Shown piece after piece: positions 1 to 6,475 of a stretch of DNA of 6,475 bases; the first letter of the stretch is position 1, and every line of letters starts with the position of its first letter. The stretch comes from JADFSZ01 sp022560555 [NCBI: PVC group bacterium] (lineage in GTDB: Bacteria > GCA-001730085 > JADFSZ01): positions 1 to 6,475 of the forward strand of contig JADFSZ010000101.1 in assembly GCA_022560555.1 (NCBI GenBank). Reading direction: 5' to 3'. The notes beneath the pieces were generated by a model. It worked only from the letters and a program-made list of their open reading frames with translations, was not told the DNA's origin and searched no databases. The position numbers were made by a program, and so were the translations under genes.

Positions 1-1407
1 CGCGTTCTTCCATCCCTTGCGCATGGTATCGAGCTCAGTTTTGACATTTTTTTCCTTATCACGCAGCTTGGCCGCCATTTCGAAATCTTGATTTTTAATG
101 GAGGATTCTTTTTCGCTTTTGATTTTTTGAATGCGCTCCTCAAACTCTTTAATATTCGGAGGCGCGCTGGTGACCGCAAGACGAACCTTTGAACCGGCTT
201 CATCAATTACATCAATGGCTTTATCCGGCAAAAACCGCCCTGTAATGTAGCGATCGGACAATTTAACAGCAGCATCAATGGCTTCATCCAATATCTTAGC
301 TCGATGGTGTGCTTCAAACCGATCTCTCAAGCCTATAAGGATTTTGACTGTTTCGTCCACGGAAGGAGGATTAACTGTTATCGTCTGAAATCGTCTCTCT
401 AGAGCACGGTCTTTTTCTATGTTTTTACGATATTCATCAAATGTCGTAGCTCCGATACATTGAATTTCTCCGCGGGATAATGCTGGTTTCAAAATATTAG
501 AAGCGTCCATAGCCCCTTCGGCGGCTCCGGCACCGACAAGTGTATGTAATTCATCAATGAACGTGATAATGTTTTCGTTTTTCCGAAGCTCATCAAGAAC
601 AGCCTTGATGCGTTCCTCAAATTGACCGCGGTATTTAGTTCCGGCAATCATCAAGGCCAGATCAAGACAGACGATTCTTTTATTTCTTAAAATTTCCGGA
701 ACGTTTCCGGAAACAATTCTTTGGGCCAATCCCTCAACAATAGCGGTTTTTCCGACACCGGCTTCTCCCAAAAGAACAGGATTGTTCTTGGTCCGACGTC
801 CTAATATCTGCAAAACACGTTCAATCTCATGACTCCTGCCAATCACCGGATCCAATTTACCTTCCTGAGCCAGTTTCGTTAAATCAGTTCCAAACGCATC
901 TAGGGCCGGCGTTTTTGTTTTTTCGCTCTGTGTACCAACCGCGGTTTCCGTTCCTTGCATATTGAAGATCGCGGATCCCAGAAGCTTCATAATTTCATTT
1001 TTTACCTTCTCGAGAGTTATTCCGGAATTCTGCAGAACCATCGCAGCGACTCCCTCACCTTCCCTGATCAAACCAAGAAGAATATGCTCCGTTCCGACAT
1101 AATTATGGCCCAATTTCCGGGCTTCGTCCATGGACAGCTCAATCACCTTTTTGGCTTTTGGCGTAAATTCAACCTCCCCAACCTGAACAAGACTCGGACC
1201 TGTTTCAACAAGTTTTTCAATTTCTAATTTAATTCTTTCCAAACTGAATCCCAGTTTCTGTAAAACGGCAGCGGCCACACCTTGGCCCTCTTTGATGAGG
1301 CCGAGAAGAATATGCTCGGTGCCAATATAATTATGATTGTAATTTTTTGCTTCTTCTCTTGCTAAAACGAGAACTTTTCTGGCTCTTTCCGTAAAACGAT
1401 CGAACAT
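1..1407 (-). CDS. clpC: ATP-dependent Clp protease ATP-binding subunit ClpC (3' part beyond window)
   Basis: This is a Hsp100/AAA+ unfoldase that feeds substrates to the ClpP peptidase in the cytoplasm. The visible 469 residues start with two Clp N-terminal repeats (about 1-70 and 80-145), each carrying the signature [10 protein letters not shown]; in Bacillota ClpC this domain docks adaptors and phospho-arginine. After a linker comes the first AAA+ domain, with Walker A GEAGVGKT at 214-221, Walker B ITFIDE at about 281-286 and a likely arginine finger in LERRF near 336-340. Residues about 416-455 form the start of the middle domain with a UVR-type motif ([11 protein letters not shown]), which separates ClpC from ClpA and ClpB. 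The second AAA+ domain and C-terminus lie past the left edge. The ATG at 1407 is chosen because [10 protein letters not shown] is the typical ClpC start and an AGGAGG precedes it by 5 bases. It follows mcsB by 33 bases and is probably co-transcribed with mcsA-mcsB. Confidence 0.96.
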   Translation of the reverse strand, partial: MFDRFTERARKVLVLAREEAKNYNHNYIGTEHILLGLIKEGQGVAAAVLQKLGFSLERIKLEIEKLVETGPSLVQVGEVEFTPKAKKVIELSMDEARKLGHNYVGTEHILLGLIREGEGVAAMVLQNSGITLEKVKNEIMKLLGSAIFNMQGTETAVGTQSEKTKTPALDAFGTDLTKLAQEGKLDPVIGRSHEIERVLQILGRRTKNNPVLLGEAGVGKTAIVEGLAQRIVSGNVPEILRNKRIVCLDLALMIAGTKYRGQFEERIKAVLDELRKNENIITFIDELHTLVGAGAAEGAMDASNILKPALSRGEIQCIGATTFDEYRKNIEKDRALERRFQTITVNPPSVDETVKILIGLRDRFEAHHRAKILDEAIDAAVKLSDRYITGRFLPDKAIDVIDEAGSKVRLAVTSAPPNIKEFEERIQKIKSEKESSIKNQDFEMAAKLRDKEKNVKTELDTMRKGWKNA

Positions 1408-1412
1408 AGTAT

Positions 1413-1418
1413 CCTCCT
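1413..1418 (-). promoter_or_regulatory. Shine-Dalgarno of clpC
   Basis: A perfect AGGAGG on the minus strand lies 5 bases before the clpC ATG, in the 33-base gap after mcsB. It is much stronger than the sites in front of mcsA and mcsB, which suggests that clpC is translated independently and at a higher level from the shared transcript (inference). Confidence 0.8.
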
Positions 1419-1440
1419 CGTCGCTTCTCCCCAACCGGGG

Positions 1441-2502
1441 TTAATTCAATTGTGCCTGATCAAATAAATTTCTAATAAGAGACGCTCGTTTGACATCACG
1501 TTCATAAGAGTTCATTTCCCGTCCTTCTTGAAACTGGATGTGCCCCGGCTTCGTTAAAATCATCAAGACGGATAAAACCTTGCGGTCAATATCATGGATA
1601 TGCCCCAACCCAATACCGAGACGCACGGCAGACATCAGATTAATCGCCTCTTCTGAAGTCATAATCCGGCTGTGTTTCAACAAACCATATGCGCGCCATA
1701 TCCGATCCTCAATCTGAACCTTGGTTTCCTGCATAAGGATTTTCCGGGCACTTTGCTCATGCTCGATAACCTGTTTAACAATTCTCTCGATATTATCAAG
1801 GATATCAGCTTCGGAATGTCCGAGGGTTATCTGATTTGAAATTTGAAAAAAATCGCCGGTCGCTTCCGTTCCCTCTCCATGCAATCCTCTCACGGTTAAA
1901 CCAAGTTTCACAACGGCCTCGATGACTTTATTGATTTGCTTTGTCAAAACAAGGGCAGGTAAATGCATCATGACGCTGGCTCTCATGCCTGTTCCCGTAT
2001 TCGTCGGACACGCTGTGAGATATCCATATTTGACAGAAAACGCGAATTCCAAAACCCTTTCCAGCTCCGTGTCGATCTCGTCAACAACCTTCCATAACTC
2101 CTTAAGCTGAAATCCTTCCTTAATTCCCTGAAGACGAATATGATCCTCTTCATTGACCATCAGGCTGATGGTCTGAGACGGATTTACAACGATGAGTCTC
2201 TCTCCCTTAATTTCAATCAGATCTCGACTGATAAGATGCCTCTCAACCAAAACATTTTGGTCCACTTCGGATATTTTACTCACACTGACCAAAATCATCG
2301 ATGACAGCGATTTAGTTTTTTCAATGCCTTCACGGATCAGTTTGGCAGTATCCTTAAATGATTTTTCAGAAGCGACTGAGGTAAAGGACATACGCTCGAG
2401 ATTTCTCGCGACACGTATGCGCGATGACAAAACAATATCCGAGCTAGGCCCGTCTTTCGTCAGCCAATCCGCCGTATTGTGAAGGACTTCATGAAGATCC
2501 AT
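1441..2502 (-). CDS. mcsB: Protein arginine kinase McsB
   Basis: This phosphagen-kinase-family enzyme phosphorylates arginine side chains of proteins, which in Bacillota marks them for ClpCP. At 353 residues it has the usual length. Visible motifs are SSRIRVARNL (26-35, nucleotide binding), NEEDHIRLQ (117-125, with Glu119), CPTNTGTGMRASV (165-177, with the conserved Cys165) and RGLHGEGTEA (205-214, with Glu210), followed by FQISNQITLG (219-228). Glu119 and Glu210 align, with an offset of two, with what I recall as catalytic glutamates in the Geobacillus enzyme. RDVKRA (335-340) matches the RDxxRA element described as the allosteric phospho-arginine site of McsB. The ATG at 2502 is preferred over one at 2583, because the family starts shortly before the W-L-x-x-x-G-P segment and the longer version only adds 27 basic residues read from inside mcsA. 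The start overlaps the mcsA end by 14 bases, which suggests translational coupling. A GGAG lies 10 bases upstream. Confidence 0.95.
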   Translation of the reverse strand: MDLHEVLHNTADWLTKDGPSSDIVLSSRIRVARNLERMSFTSVASEKSFKDTAKLIREGIEKTKSLSSMILVSVSKISEVDQNVLVERHLISRDLIEIKGERLIVVNPSQTISLMVNEEDHIRLQGIKEGFQLKELWKVVDEIDTELERVLEFAFSVKYGYLTACPTNTGTGMRASVMMHLPALVLTKQINKVIEAVVKLGLTVRGLHGEGTEATGDFFQISNQITLGHSEADILDNIERIVKQVIEHEQSARKILMQETKVQIEDRIWRAYGLLKHSRIMTSEEAINLMSAVRLGIGLGHIHDIDRKVLSVLMILTKPGHIQFQEGREMNSYERDVKRASLIRNLFDQAQLN

Positions 2503-2992
2503 GAGGCTCTGTCTCCAATTCTTTGATTTGATCACGGATTTTGGCCGCTTCCTCGTATTTCTCGTTTTGCACCGCGTTCTCAAGCAATGAGCGCAAAACC
2601 TGTATTTTGGTCATCCTCTGAGTTTTTTTGGATTTTTTGTGCAGTGTTTTTCCCAAATGCTGCTTGCTGCCATGAATTCGCTTCAATAATTTATCAAGCT
2701 GATCAGAAAAAGTCTCATAACATTGCGAACATCCTAGGCGGCCGATTTTTTTAAAGTTCTGAAAATTTAATCCGCATCCCGGGCACTTCGGATCTCCTTG
2801 CTCAAGTTCCGTCCCCTCCTCTGATAAATCCGCTAAACTCGACAACAGTTCTGACACAAGAAACTTGTGAGATGAACCCAGTGAATCTTTTTTTTTGGCA
2901 CAAGCTTCACATAAATGACTTTCAGTGACATTTTCATCTAAGATCTGCGTGTAATGGATCGTTGCTTCTTTGGGGCATAAATCGCACTTCAT
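2489..2992 (-). CDS. mcsA: McsA, zinc-finger/UVR-motif activator of McsB
   Basis: McsA is the partner and activator of the arginine kinase McsB and helps connect it to ClpC. The 167-residue protein has four cysteine pairs that can bind two zinc ions: C3/C6, C28/C31, C70/C73 and C88/C91. A lysine-rich stretch follows (about 101-129). The C-terminus is a UVR motif (about 131-160, core KYEEAAKIRDQIKELE), the same type as in the middle domain of ClpC and in UvrB/UvrC. Length and order match the McsA family. The start at ATG 2992 gives the canonical MKCDLC opening; the ribosome site is weak (AAAGG, 10 bases upstream). It is the first gene of the mcsA-mcsB-clpC group and overlaps mcsB at its 3' end. 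No ctsR gene stands in front of it, unlike the order in Bacillota. Confidence 0.93.
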   Translation of the reverse strand: MKCDLCPKEATIHYTQILDENVTESHLCEACAKKKDSLGSSHKFLVSELLSSLADLSEEGTELEQGDPKCPGCGLNFQNFKKIGRLGCSQCYETFSDQLDKLLKRIHGSKQHLGKTLHKKSKKTQRMTKIQVLRSLLENAVQNEKYEEAAKIRDQIKELETEPHGSS

Positions 2993-3123
2993 GGACTGAA
3001 AACCTTTACTTGGAGCTTTTTCAATATGCTGTATCTACACCAATAAAATTTAATGCATACGAGTATTTTAATAACTATCAGAAATTACAAGACTTAAATC
3101 GTATCCAAAAACAATACTGCGTG

Positions 3124-3152
3124 ATTATAGCACAATCTAAATTAAATAAAAG
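3124..3152 (-). promoter_or_regulatory. Candidate sigma-70-type extended -10 promoter for mcsA-mcsB-clpC
   Basis: The minus strand carries TGCTATAAT (3124-3132), a perfect -10 hexamer with the extended TG element. A spacer of 17 bases leads to a poor -35 (CTTTTA). Transcription would start near 3117, leaving a leader of about 125 bases before the mcsA ATG. The region from 2993 to 3195 is A+T-rich. I see no CtsR-type direct repeat (GGTCAAA heptamers) and no CIRCE inverted repeat in it, and no riboswitch that I recognise. The prediction rests on the motif and its position only. Confidence 0.5.
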
Positions 3153-3195
3153 GGATCTTTTCGGTAAGTACGTGAAGTCATTCGGCTTGGGTTTT

Positions 3196-6100
3196 TTAGC
3201 CAAGTTGCATTTCAACCAACTTAACCCGCCCCTGACGGATATCATAAACAGACTTCCCTCGTAAAAATCCACAGGCAATGTCTTCGGTGCGTCCGTCACG
3301 CCAAGTCAATGTGAACCGTTGAACTTTAACCCGTTTGGCTCCAAAGGTTGGTTTTCTTTTTGGATTGGAATATATAAACAACGTGTCTTTGAGCGTAACA
3401 AATGCCAAACTGTTCTTAGGAACTAAAACACCCTGAAAGACATGTTTTTTATTCGTAAAGAGCCACGCGTCCAGAGAAGGCTCCGGGATAAATTGCAGTT
3501 TTTTGTCCTGGTCCAAACGAAAAGGTTGGGCCCCCAACATCATCAAAATCCAAATATGAATCCACTCCGCTGTTGACCCGCTCAAACGCGCGACAAAACC
3601 ATTGCCGTGCAGCAAATCATCCGGATAAGCCGAACTGCAGATAAAAGAAGAATTCTCAAGAATACTTCTCCCGTATATTTTTGGATCCATAAATGGAACC
3701 AAGCATGTCTTAATATCATTATAAAATTCCCTTGTGAGTCCCGATTTCAAAATCTCCAAAAGATATTTATATTCCATATGCATCCATATGGACTCGTTCT
3801 CCAGCCAGCCCGGGGAAAATATTTGAATCCGTCCGATTTCCGGAGGTTCCTTGGCCATCGACGAAGACACTTTATACATCTTGAGCTTCTTATCAAACAA
3901 GGGACTCCTTTTAATCGCCTGATAAAGACGTTTCGATTTCGTATCGTTTTTAAGAATCCGAAACAGATGAACGGGGCCCTCTAAGAACAAGGGCAAGGCC
4001 TGATGTTTAAAGCCACTTATATTCATGCATGGGTACCCTTTTAGGTTTGTCTTTTCGCTTGGCTGAAAATCTTTGGCTGTGGATCGAAAATACGTGCTCA
4101 TCACATGACTCTTAGGGGCTTTGGCCCTCTCAAGACCATTCTGAAGCTTTTCGTCCGCTTTGTCTAAAAGCGGCTTTATCATCTCTAAGCTCCATGGCAC
4201 AAAATCCCCATTGAGGCCCATACGGATATCTTCACGAAATTTTTCCTTCGCAGAAGTTGATGCCTCCCAATAGTCGTAATGTTTTGAAGATGCATGATTC
4301 CCCTTCCAATGATCGAGAGCCGTTTCGATTTTATTTAAGAACTCTGACAATTCTCGAGGAATGTTGAAAATATACTCATCCGGCAACGAAAGATCTTCCA
4401 AATTCTCTTTTAAGCTTCGAATCATCCGGACAAGTTCACACGTCTCCGCCGTTGAGGAGCCGAAAAGCCCCGGAAGTCCGTTCAAGGAATCATTCCAATT
4501 CGGTTTATCCGATTCCATTTCGATGCCAATGCCCTCAGCATCCAAAGACGCGATCTTATTTGCAAATATAAATAAAATCTTCGTGAACAAATTCGTCCGA
4601 TAGATTTCTCCATGACCGCTGCCTAAGCGCAATTTATTCTTGTCGTAAGACCTGCTTTCGATCAATTCGGTTTTTTTGGGGTCATGAACGACACTCCCAA
4701 ACTGCCGGACTTGACCTTCCCAAAAAACATATTTTTCACTTCTAGGCACAACACGATGGTCATTATCGTAAAATGTATAGACAGCTCGATCGAGCAGCAA
4801 TTCCCTTAACCGATCCGGATAAACAGAAAGAAAACTCTCTATAAGATCATTATTATAGTGCCAATGGTCCGACCAAAACCCTTCTCCATGATCCGCTAAT
4901 TCTTCCCTGTGGCACGTTTCCAGTATTTTTGCCAAAAAGATTTTGGGATCTACTTTTAATTGAATTCTCTTTTGAGTAATAAATGTCAGCAGATCACCAG
5001 GCATAAAACTTACTTGCACGAACTCCTTGATCAACTTCTGTTTATTTTTGGCAACACACCGCGCAATAGCTCGATTTAATTTCTTTTTATCGTATACCGA
5101 AAATGCTGTTCCCCGGATAATAAGTGGATTGTAACCGTCAGCCTGGCTTAAATTCAAAAAGTTAACCAAATGACTACTCTTAACATCCGCATTAAACCAA
5201 ACATCATTGCGGCGGTTTTGATTCACGTCGCGATAATTCCCATTTCCTTGCGAATAAAATGTGGGCGCTAAAACAAAATAATTGTAATCCCTTTCAAGGT
5301 CTCCATGTTTGCGACTATAGACATTGATAGCGATCGGGCCCCTATTTGTTTGCAATGAAACTGGGAGTCCTCCACGTAAGATATTATCAAGAAATGTATA
5401 GGACGAATAAAGATTGAATTCCTTTGATGAGCTTTCTGTCAATGCAAAATTCTTGATCTCATCAATGATCGTTTTATTGCATTCTGCTTTTTTCTCAATA
5501 AAATTCCTTTGAGTCACTTGGCGGACAATTTTATTCAGTTGTGTTTCACTATGCGCATGACCGAATAAAGAAACGATATTTTTTTCACCTTTTGGTTTCA
5601 ATAGAAACCGAGTATATCCCATTGCCGATGGTGTACGATTACTCGCCTGTTGGCGCTTTGGAACCTTAAAGCTGCCTTGGCGAAACTTCACTGGAGCCAG
5701 GAAATCGCAAGCGTCCCCAAAAATATGCGTATTCTCGATGATAGGATCAAGCAATGCCCTGTTCTTTGATTTTGGATCAAAACTAAAAAAGAAATTTCCC
5801 TCCTCAATATGCGTTACTCTCGGCGTATCAGAAACTTCAACACGAAGCTGATAGTACGGGGCTTTTTTACTAAGATTACGAACCTGAACCCATGCCTCGG
5901 CAGTGCGCGCTATATTTTTGTTAAGAACATCCGTAAGGCCGTAAGGAACCAAAGCGGGAAGTCCATCAATAATTTCAGCACGGTAAGATTTCCTTCCTGT
6001 GTTTTTGATCGTAATACTGCGCACAAGGCTAGCATAGGGTTCCTCGGGAAGAGTAAAATAATTGACTGTAGCGGTTAAACCTAGATCAAGATTAATTTCT

Positions 6101-6348
6101 TGCAGCGTCAAATCATGCGCTGAAATCGTCAATGTTTGCTTCTTCTTAAAACCGGTTCCTTCTAAATGGTTTTGAAACGGCTCCCAATAGATCGTCTTTG
6201 ATCCAGATGTTAGTTTGATAAACGTGCGGAAGCCCTGTAATGACAATTGCCGCGCTGCGACTGATCCTGCCGGACCGGCTCCCACCACCACCGCATCCCA
6301 GCTTATGTGTGTCGCGTCATCAAGGTCAATTGTGGCGGAGATGGTCAT
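3196..6348 (-). CDS. GH94-like (cellobiose phosphorylase family) protein with a foreign FAD-oxidoreductase N-terminus; chimeric ORF
   Basis: The ORF encodes 1050 residues in two unrelated parts. Residues 1-43 are the start of an FAD-dependent oxidoreductase: WDAVVVGAGPAGSVAARQL (17-35) is a Rossmann GxGxxG, but the sequence breaks off before the acidic residue that should bind the ADP ribose, so it cannot form an FAD domain. From about residue 44 on it is a large GH94-like protein: an N-terminal beta-sandwich region lacking its beginning (YASLVRSITIKNTG near 97-110), then the helical barrel with FWSDHWHYN (491-499) and KPNWNDSLNGLPGLFGSS (from about 615, Asp620 in WND), and late motifs ARLSGSTAEW (920-929) before a C-terminal beta domain. 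GH94 enzymes are inverting phosphorylases of beta-glucosides; substrate and activity here are unknown. No signal peptide, so probably cytoplasmic. The ATG at 6348 has an AGGTGGAG six bases upstream; no methionine lies between the join and far inside the GH94 part. The GH94-like assignment is fairly sure; integrity of the gene is doubtful. Confidence 0.75.
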   Translation of the reverse strand: MTISATIDLDDATHISWDAVVVGAGPAGSVAARQLSLQGFRTFIKLTSGSKTIYWEPFQNHLEGTGFKKKQTLTISAHDLTLQEINLDLGLTATVNYFTLPEEPYASLVRSITIKNTGRKSYRAEIIDGLPALVPYGLTDVLNKNIARTAEAWVQVRNLSKKAPYYQLRVEVSDTPRVTHIEEGNFFFSFDPKSKNRALLDPIIENTHIFGDACDFLAPVKFRQGSFKVPKRQQASNRTPSAMGYTRFLLKPKGEKNIVSLFGHAHSETQLNKIVRQVTQRNFIEKKAECNKTIIDEIKNFALTESSSKEFNLYSSYTFLDNILRGGLPVSLQTNRGPIAINVYSRKHGDLERDYNYFVLAPTFYSQGNGNYRDVNQNRRNDVWFNADVKSSHLVNFLNLSQADGYNPLIIRGTAFSVYDKKKLNRAIARCVAKNKQKLIKEFVQVSFMPGDLLTFITQKRIQLKVDPKIFLAKILETCHREELADHGEGFWSDHWHYNNDLIESFLSVYPDRLRELLLDRAVYTFYDNDHRVVPRSEKYVFWEGQVRQFGSVVHDPKKTELIESRSYDKNKLRLGSGHGEIYRTNLFTKILFIFANKIASLDAEGIGIEMESDKPNWNDSLNGLPGLFGSSTAETCELVRMIRSLKENLEDLSLPDEYIFNIPRELSEFLNKIETALDHWKGNHASSKHYDYWEASTSAKEKFREDIRMGLNGDFVPWSLEMIKPLLDKADEKLQNGLERAKAPKSHVMSTYFRSTAKDFQPSEKTNLKGYPCMNISGFKHQALPLFLEGPVHLFRILKNDTKSKRLYQAIKRSPLFDKKLKMYKVSSSMAKEPPEIGRIQIFSPGWLENESIWMHMEYKYLLEILKSGLTREFYNDIKTCLVPFMDPKIYGRSILENSSFICSSAYPDDLLHGNGFVARLSGSTAEWIHIWILMMLGAQPFRLDQDKKLQFIPEPSLDAWLFTNKKHVFQGVLVPKNSLAFVTLKDTLFIYSNPKRKPTFGAKRVKVQRFTLTWRDGRTEDIACGFLRGKSVYDIRQGRVKLVEMQLG
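6215..6235. other. Fusion junction / composition break inside the chimeric ORF
   Basis: Around codon 41-45 of the long ORF the protein changes from an FAD-oxidoreductase N-terminus (ends ...LQGFRTF) to GH94-like sequence (IKLTSGSKTIYWEPF...). Counted by hand, bases 6241-6475 are about 57% G+C, while 6001-6180 are about 40%. I see no insertion-sequence end or repeat at the join. The exact breakpoint cannot be fixed without the two parental sequences. Confidence 0.65.
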
Positions 6349-6475
6349 GTTGGTCTCCACCTGAGGAGAAACCGTTGTGGCCAGTGTAGCGAAACGGTCG
6401 TTTTTTCCATTCCAGCTTGTCTCGCAAGCAGCAAAGCTTCGTCAGTCGTGAAGGCTGCCTCCACGGATAATGGCC
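6345..6475 (-). CDS. C-terminal end of a class I SAM-dependent methyltransferase (5' part beyond window)
   Basis: The last 42 codons of a gene entering from the right edge are visible. They read PLSVEAAFTTDEALLLARQ, then AGMEKTTVSLHWPQRFLLRW and a short tail. The pattern ALxLARxAG...HWPxRFLLxW resembles the C-terminus of UbiE-like (methyltransferase type 11) enzymes that often precede FAD-dependent oxidoreductases in lipid or polyketide gene clusters. The SAM-binding domain is outside the window, so the call rests on this tail and on context. Its TGA overlaps the ATG of the FAD-type start as ATGA (6345-6348), the normal arrangement of a tightly coupled operon, which shows that the methyltransferase and FAD fragments belong together. 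Confidence 0.55.
   Translation of the reverse strand, partial: PLSVEAAFTTDEALLLARQAGMEKTTVSLHWPQRFLLRWRPT
6355..6362 (-). promoter_or_regulatory. Shine-Dalgarno that fixes the ATG start at 6348
   Basis: AGGTGGAG on the minus strand ends 6 bases before the ATG at 6348, inside the 3' end of the methyltransferase gene. It argues against the GTG at 6360 as start, because that codon is part of the ribosome site itself. The ATGA overlap with the upstream stop supports the same start. Confidence 0.65.

Noticed and set aside
955-1227. Plus-strand 90-codon ORF opposite the ClpC N-terminal domain
   Set aside because: It lies antisense inside the well-conserved clpC, its translation resembles no family I know, and it has no ribosome site that stands out.
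1922-2482. Two plus-strand ORFs (1922-2110 and 2192-2482) opposite mcsB
   Set aside because: Both are antisense to conserved McsB motifs and their translations look like random reverse-complement sequence.
2503-2583. 27-codon N-terminal extension of mcsB from an ATG at 2583
   Set aside because: It reads through the mcsA UVR region, gives only basic residues not found in McsB proteins, and the internal ATG at 2502 fits the family start.
3186-3204. Small hairpin CTTGG/CCAAG at the stop codon of the GH94-like gene as a terminator
   Set aside because: The stem has only five pairs, it overlaps the stop codon, and no T run follows it on the minus strand. I therefore do not call a terminator.
2962-3299. 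Short ORFs over the mcsA upstream region (plus strand 2962-3264, minus strand 3078-3299)
   Set aside because: They overlap the promoter, the mcsA start or the end of the GH94-like gene, and their translations show no domain or homologous pattern.
3607-6078. Plus-strand ORFs at 3607-3984, 4361-4603 and 5809-6078
   Set aside because: All lie antisense within the continuous GH94-like reading frame and have no recognisable protein features.
6349-6360. GTG at 6360 as start of the long ORF
   Set aside because: The GTG is part of the AGGTGGAG ribosome site for the ATG at 6348, and only the ATG shows the ATGA overlap with the upstream stop.

Overview
All genes in this window lie on the minus strand. 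Read from right to left, the order is: the tail of a methyltransferase gene, a very long ORF whose body resembles GH94/cellobiose phosphorylases, mcsA, mcsB, and the first 469 codons of clpC, which runs off the left edge. No RNA genes, CRISPR arrays, insertion sequences or long repeats were seen. Every gap between genes is shorter than about 210 bases.

The left half (1-2992) is a clear protein quality-control operon. McsA (zinc-finger adaptor/activator) and McsB (protein arginine kinase) overlap by 14 bases, and clpC follows mcsB after 33 bases behind a strong Shine-Dalgarno. In Bacillota, McsB with McsA marks damaged proteins with phospho-arginine and the ClpC ATPase, with ClpP, degrades them. 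The Bacillota operon normally starts with the repressor gene ctsR. Here ctsR is absent: a 203-base intergenic region with a good extended -10 promoter, but no CtsR or CIRCE operator visible by eye, separates mcsA from an unrelated carbohydrate gene.

The right half (3196-6475) is odd. The long ORF begins with about 43 residues that are plainly the start of an FAD-dependent oxidoreductase (the GxGxxG half of a Rossmann fold). It then switches without a stop into a GH94-like protein that lacks its own N-terminus. By hand count, G+C is about 57% on the FAD/methyltransferase side and about 40% on the GH94 side. The methyltransferase stop and FAD start overlap as ATGA, so those two fragments are an original operon; the join to the GH94 body looks secondary. 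It is either an assembly chimera or a real recombination/deletion event.

Organism: uncertain. A moderate-G+C bacterium with mcsA-mcsB-clpC but no adjacent ctsR, plus a large GH94-like enzyme and a methyltransferase/FAD-reductase pair, would fit an uncultivated lineage outside the classical Bacillota (Omnitrophota is my low-confidence guess). If the right end is a chimera, the FAD/methyltransferase piece may come from elsewhere in the genome or from another organism. No clearly new biological system was found. The fused ORF is the point most worth checking.
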